Of a DNA stretch of 64,000 nucleotides, positions 58,744 through 64,000 are shown piece by piece. The notes under the pieces are model-generated. The model saw only the letters and a program-made list of their open reading frames with translations. It ran no database searches and was not told the origin of the DNA. Made by a program: the position numbers and the translations under genes. The stretch is taken from NCBI GenBank assembly GCA_973895155.1, contig OZ316897.1:4774001-4838000 (forward strand). Reading direction: 5' to 3'. Within the stretch, counting starts at the first letter, position 1. Each line of letters opens with the position of its first letter. Origin of the DNA: Marsupella aquatica. Taxonomy: Eukaryota > Marchantiophyta.

Positions 58744-59339
58744 ATAATTATGTAAGAGCAATGCCATGCCTAACGGCAAAAAAATGGAGTACAAGAGCAA
58801 GTCCCAGAGCAAGTTAGGATGGGAAACTTTCCAGCCATTGAGATCCTTACCTCAAACTCCCTAGTAGAATAATCACAACTGAAGATACTTAGTTGAATCC
58901 GGGGTTGAATCCTGATATGTCTAGTTAATCTGTACTAGAAATTGAGAACTCCAAGTTGTGTTGAATCAAATGGTTATACCTTGGTTCTTCAGCTGACCAT
59001 AAACAATACGTTTGAAGACCATCGCATAGGAACCATCTACCACCCCTACAGAACCAAAATACATTAAGTTGTTAGATGAACTACTGCATTTTGATAAACC
59101 TTAAAAAGAACCTAGCTTTCTTATAATGTGACAAGCATACTACGGCTTAGAGAACAAATTTCTAACCACAACACTTCAAAATCCAGAATTAGACTCCTGG
59201 ACCAACATGAAAAGATCTCACTGGACGATCAATCTGTTAGGTAGAGACATAACTATTATCTCCAAGTTTCCCCACAAGTTCCACATAGTGATTAAGTCTT
59301 TACTTTGTTACTCTACTATATAGGTTTTGACTCTCTGTT
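58744..59339. other. AT-rich spacer
   Basis: No gene or repeat is recognised before the ParB-like gene. Confidence 0.5.
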
Positions 59340-62300
59340 TTGGCTTTTTGTACGTATGTGGTGTTGTGTTTGCAAATTGTTGTTGTGTTTGAATTGCGGA
59401 AGTCTTTGGAAAAAACTGATGGAAGCCCAAAAAAAAGGAAAGCCAAAGTTAGAAAGGGTGTCACGGGAGTGAATTCCATCACTAATTTTCGTGGGAGGAA
59501 GATGACATTGAAATCCACCATCACCGATACTGTTGTCCGAGTTGAACAAAAAGATATGAAGCACTGGGGAGTGGTGCTTGATAAGAATGTTCTTCAGATG
59601 TGCGTCGCTTCTGAAGAGGGGACTTTGGTATTGTCAGACTCTCGAATTCTCAGTTGTGTTTATGAGAAAAATGTCAAACCTGAAAGACTGTCAAGAGGCT
59701 TTGGTCCTTCTGGTCGAGGAGGATACCGTCGATGAATCACAAAACAATAGGATTTGCTATTGTTTCTCCAGAGAGGTATTTGGGATGTTTGACCAAACAT
59801 ACATTGAGGCAAATTGCAGATTATCTCCGGAGGCATTCTCAACCATTTTGGATCCCACATTCCCAAAGGTTTCTACACTCATAAATGGCCCAAGCATCGA
59901 GAGGTACATGTTATCCATCTTGGCATGGGCAAAATGCACCTTCCCGGAAACATTTCGTGTTGGAAAGAAGGAGGAACTTGAGAAGCAATCCAAGTTTGAA
60001 ACAGGAGAACTTCCAAAAGTGATCACTGGAGAAAACATTGGAGATCTTTGCAAGAGTTTCAATGGTGTTTATAAAAAAGCAAACATCTTTGATAGTAGAG
60101 TTTTCAATGTTGAAAATTCGAAATGCCACATTGCACCCAATGTTGTAAAATGTAGAGGACATGACCCTGATTACTCAAGGGACCTTGCCAACTCGATGAA
60201 ATTTCAGTCGTTGGTAAATTTTGAGAAGCGGGTTTGTTTCCTCATCCCAGTGCTTTGGGATGAGAGCAGGAGCACTGAAGTTGGCTATTGTGGGACTCCA
60301 TTGTCACACCCACCGATCCTTGATCAAATTGACAATTATCATTTTTGGATAATTGGAGGCCAGCACACAGTAATAGCTTACCGATTACTTTTGAATGATG
60401 AATCAGTGGATGCTGCTATTCATAAAAAATGCCTTACAATTGATGCCGTGATGTTTTGGGCACCATATGATTTGGCTGGGAACCTGGTAATGATGGGATT
60501 ATCAAAGACATTGAATCATGTCCATCACACAGCGATGGATGAATCCCAATTTTTCTTGATTTCAAGATAGGTCAGAGATATTTGGAAAAGTTATGGATGT
60601 CCTCCTTCAGAGACAAACAGCACCAAAGATTCAAAATGGAAGGTAAGAGTCATATATTTCATAAGTTTATTTTTATTCTTGTTTAACTTCTGCTAGTGCA
60701 TCTGAATGCAATAGAATGTGAAAAGTATAACAGTGTGAACCATGGTTCGTATCCACCTAATGATTTTAGTTGTGTGTGAACAACACTTCTCAAAAGCAGC
60801 AATGATCGTCATCCCTTGGGCTAAAGAGGAGAATGGAAATTTTAATTTGGGTGAACTTGGACCTTTCATCTTAAATATGACAGATTCCACCTTCAACTTG
60901 TGGATGAAAGTTTACGAGATGTCAAGAGAAGGAAAATTGGTTGCTTTCAATGGGTTCTTATAGAGAGATGTTATTAAGAAAGATTCTGCTCGAGGAGCTT
61001 GGGAGGTGGCACGAAGAACATTTCGGGATTTTCTTGGTGTTGAAGATGCAGTGTTGATGAAGATTGCAAGGTATCTTCTTACCAATAAGAAGATCTCACT
61101 AATGAAGCAACGAAGTAGCGGAATTGCAAAGAAGATAGATGCAGTTCCTATCGAAGAAGATTTCATTGCTCTTGATGAGTATTGCGTTCAAAAGAAGCAG
61201 GATAAGGAGTTTGAGATACTGCTTTTGAAATATCTTGCAAAAGATAATATGCCTAAGGGGAAACTACGAGCGTTGCCCATGGAGCAGAGAATCGAGAAGG
61301 TGAATGCAATGCGAGCTTTTTTTAAGCTTACTCCAGATAAAGTTGAAAAACTTCGAACTACGCTTGGACCTGCAGTAATCCCAAAATCATTAACGAAGAA
61401 CACTGGAAATGACGAGTTGAAAAATCTTATGCCTGGAGTTTTTAAGAGTTTGATATGGTCAATCAGGGCTTCAATGGATGGAAAAGGTAATCCGGTGGTT
61501 GTGAAACTTGACTCAAAACTTAGGTTTTGTTCAAATGAGGGATTTTGAACTCCTGCATTTTTTCGTCCAATCATCTTGGAATTGAAAGAAATGGCAACAT
61601 TCATATTCTTGGATGCTACCATGATACCTGGAATAAGTCCCATGACACGGAAGACATATGAAGCATTCTTTGATGCAAGTTCTATGATTGGGTCCAAACC
61701 ATCTCATGTCGTGGTAGTGATATCATCTGCGATCGACTCTTTCTTTGTGATGAGTGCCATTTCAGCACACCCACATTATGTTGCATTCACAACACAATAC
61801 TGGACACAATCCCGACCGTCATCTTCTACATCGACAATTTATGATGTCAATTGTCTTTTTGTAACTTATGCATTCTTCAAAGTGTCATTCACTGAAGAAT
61901 GTGAGGCAGATGAGATTTCTGGAAAATTTTTGTTAAGCTTTAAGAAAGCAGGATGTTTGGAGAATTATGAAGAGACAACAGAAGATGTTGCAGAGCAGAC
62001 TCAGCTTGGGGAGAAAAGCAAGAGTTTCTATGATAACTTGACTTCTCAACTTGTCTCATTTGACAAGTTTTCTGTCTGTTTTGGAGATGGCCGACATTTG
62101 ATCCACTCCCTTTTGGTATGAGTTTTTAAACCCCAAACCTTACAGTTGAAAGTTCATTTAATTATTCAACTATATTGAAATCCCAAGTATTAAAACTCTC
62201 ATGGTTTTGCAGAACTTGGGAGCTCGGGTACATTCATATTGTGACGAGTCTAATCACGAAGGACTTACGCAGTTCTTTTCTTCCACAAACAAGTTTAATC

Positions 62301-62555
62301 ATGATCAGCCTGAAGAAGCATCATGTGAACTTTGAAGTATTTTAGAGAAAAATATTGCCAGATTGATGAAGTATAATTTGGCCAAGAAGAATATGAGAGA
62401 GGACATTATTGAGCTTTGCAAAGATACCTTACACCTTGGTGAAAGTAGTATTGCTCGTGTGATCAAGGAATATGGATTGGGCGACATTCCTGAATCAGAT
62501 GACAAAGTCTACGAAATGCCAACCAATGTTCCTACTGATCCACTTGGAGGTTAAT
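59340..62555 (+). pseudogene. ParB-like gene with methyltransferase-like C-terminal motif, decayed
   Basis: The start is unclear; a basic stretch (KKRKAKVRK) lies near 59430. A frameshift at an A run near 59670 leads into the main frame (to 60570), whose ParB-like core reads FWIIGGQHTVIAYRLL followed by a strand and a Leu-Asn helix. In-frame stops are TAG at 60568 and 60961 and TGA at 61546 and 62333, each followed by continued open frame. Introns are visible at 60643-60769 and 62116-62213. Across the latter junction a segment, VCFGDGRHLIHSLLNLG, resembles the F-x-G-x-G SAM-binding loop of beta-class DNA methyltransferases. No clear Asp-Pro-Pro-Tyr motif precedes it. ParB-methyltransferase fusions are known in phages and plasmids; activity here is doubtful. 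Confidence 0.5.
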
Positions 62556-63105
62556 ATGACTACCATTTGTTATAAACTACCATATTCAATAGCTAATGAT
62601 GAATTAAGTAGCCAAACTTGTCATATGCCAGATATGAATCATGAATTATAAATCGATGTTCTCAAGAGAATGATGTACATGATTTGATATAGAATGATTG
62701 ATTGATGAAAATATTAGAATGAACCATGGTTGGAACAAGTTGGATGTGTGAAGTTAGATAAATTTATCAAGACAATATAGAACCTATTATTTGGTATAGT
62801 CCAAACATTTCAAATGGATAATAATTCCAACTAGAGTTGAAGCAAATACTAATACGAACTGAACAACCCAATCATAGTTTTAACTTGTCAAATGAATCGC
62901 TTAAATTCTATAAATAGATTAACTTACTCTGGAATTTTGTGAAAAATTAGATTAGTACTTAACATAATATAGAAAACACTTGTCTAATACATCATGTAGT
63001 CATTGAAATTAGGCAAAGCAAACTAATAGCAATATTTAATAAATAAAAATAATTGGAAGTTTATTGGTTCACCATATTTATCTATTGTTTGTTGTTTTGG
63101 TTGTA
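62556..63105. other. probable intron of the ParB-like gene
   Basis: A donor at about 62550 (GAGGTTAATA) and an acceptor at 63104-63105 (TTGGTTGTAG) delimit an AT-rich stretch with one GAACCATGGTT site at 62720. Confidence 0.45.
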
Positions 63106-63938
63106 GGAGATAAAACCAATTCTATTGAGGACGAGAACAAGGATGAGGACGAAGAGGATAACATTGATTCCCCGAATGCTTGGCAGCCACTAAAGTTGGA
63201 TCACGTGGAATCACCAAATGATTCAATGGAAATTCTTGACTCGTTCAGGGCTTTCCAAACCAAACCAGAGCTCAATGTCGAGGAACAAGGAGTTTCAATG
63301 ACCAAAGGAAGATGCCCTACCTCAAATCTAAATGCAAAGAATGTTAAAAATATCCAATCAAATTGTAGCCGTGCTGGGGTGCAAGAATCAAATCAAAGAA
63401 ACAAAAATGAAGTGGCATTTGATGAAACCAAAAGTAAAAATGAGCGAAGAATGATTGTCCGCAAATTTGTGTGGGAAAATTATATTCCTGATCAGGAAAC
63501 CAGTTGCCCAGATCACATTTCTACAATAGATTGGGATGAGTTCTTTCGAAGCGAAGCTCAATTTCATGGGTGGAAAGCAAGAGCATATTGGCATGAAGCT
63601 TTGACTCATCGCTCCGGTTTGGAAACCCCTGAAAAATCACTAATTTACAAGATAATGTCTATTATGCAACAGAAGTATGTGAAATGGTTGGAGATCCTTC
63701 TATTGATGTTTTTGCCATTCAAAGTGAACCTAAAAGCACTATTAACAAATGGACTTGGATGAAGGAGTATCAACTAATCTCCAACCCTATCACTAACTCT
63801 ATAGATACACCCGTGTCTAATCTTAATGATGCTACACTAGATACATGTGCAGTTTATCAAAGTGATTATGAACAAGCAATCATCCAAGATTTGGGTGTGA
63901 AGAGAGATGATTCTTTCATTCCAAACAAGGAACAATAA
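63106..63938 (+). pseudogene. C-terminal exon of the ParB-like gene
   Basis: An acidic run (DENKDEDEEDN) opens the exon. A charged region follows, then WDEFFRSEAQFHGWKARAYW. A one-base loss near 63650 moves the frame, which then continues to the TAA at 63936-63938. Joining it to the upstream gene is inference from splice sites and strand. Confidence 0.45.
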
Positions 63939-64000
63939 GAGACAATGCTTTGGTCGTGAATCCAATGGTGGAGCAGATGAATCCTTTACTGGTTGAAACT

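Larger units (their letters stand above)
50563..62732. repeat. dispersed palindromes, consensus GAACCATGGTTC
   Basis: Copies lie at 50563, 50601, 50639, 50709, 53158, 53570, 53763, 53866, 60736 and 62720, with weaker ones at 50680, 50812 and 53703. The best, near 53763, reads TTTGAACCATGGTTCGAA. They fall in apparent introns or between genes across the whole second element and are absent from the first. This mirrors the CTAGCGCC palindromes of the MULE-like element. Confidence 0.8.

Overview
The window looks like a repeat-dense stretch of a large plant-lineage (streptophyte) genome. The reasons are TTTAGGG-type interstitial repeats, GT-AG introns, plant-type CACTA, MULE, hAT, Ty1/copia and Ty3/gypsy elements, and genes of the TNP2/TNPA type. 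I cannot name the species. The mix of families would fit a charophyte alga, bryophyte, lycophyte or fern better than a small-genome angiosperm. Almost everything after 6 kb is mobile or repetitive DNA; the best candidate for an ordinary host gene is a three-exon gene at 1.8-3.9 kb.

Layout. 0-6 kb: a candidate secreted-peptide precursor gene (exons 1828-1990, 3226-3294, 3447-3889), then a tandem duplication of about 294 bp. 6-17.4 kb: several copies of an unclassified GC-rich repeat of about 1.48 kb, a 22-bp minisatellite, a small gene split by a MITE, and four hAT-like elements with 8-bp target duplications. 17.4-19.5 kb: nested hAT-like elements. 19.5-39.8 kb: one Ty3/gypsy element, split twice by later insertions. 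39.8-41.6 kb: purine-rich tandem repeats and a Ty1/copia gag fragment. 42-48.6 kb: a decayed MULE-like element with a divergent ParB-like gene. 48.6-64 kb: a second element with a DUF7869-type transposase on the minus strand and another ParB-like gene on the plus strand, separated by tandem and segmental duplications.

The most interesting content is epigenetic. The Ty3/gypsy element carries, between protease and reverse transcriptase, a C5-cytosine DNA methyltransferase domain with motifs I, IV, VI, VIII and X in canonical order, and its polyprotein ends in a PHD finger after the integrase. An intact 9,714-bp CACTA transposon (25263-34976, TSD ATT, ends CACTACAAC) sits in its reverse transcriptase. 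That CACTA carries TNP2, a TNPA-like gene and a SET-domain exon that may share its first exon with the transposase. The two elements after 42 kb each pair a transposase with a divergent gene holding a ParB/Srx-like motif. Each also has its own family of dispersed perfect or near-perfect palindromes.

The nest can be ordered. The Ty3 element carries 17 in-frame stops (15 TAG, 2 TGA, no TAA), several indels and a catalytic Glu-to-Lys change in the integrase. The CACTA genes inside it are open with consistent splice phases. The Ty3 element is therefore older and decayed, in a pattern expected of methylcytosine deamination at CHG and CG sites, and the CACTA is young and possibly still active. All gene models, family assignments and splice sites here come from reading the sequence; no database search was run.
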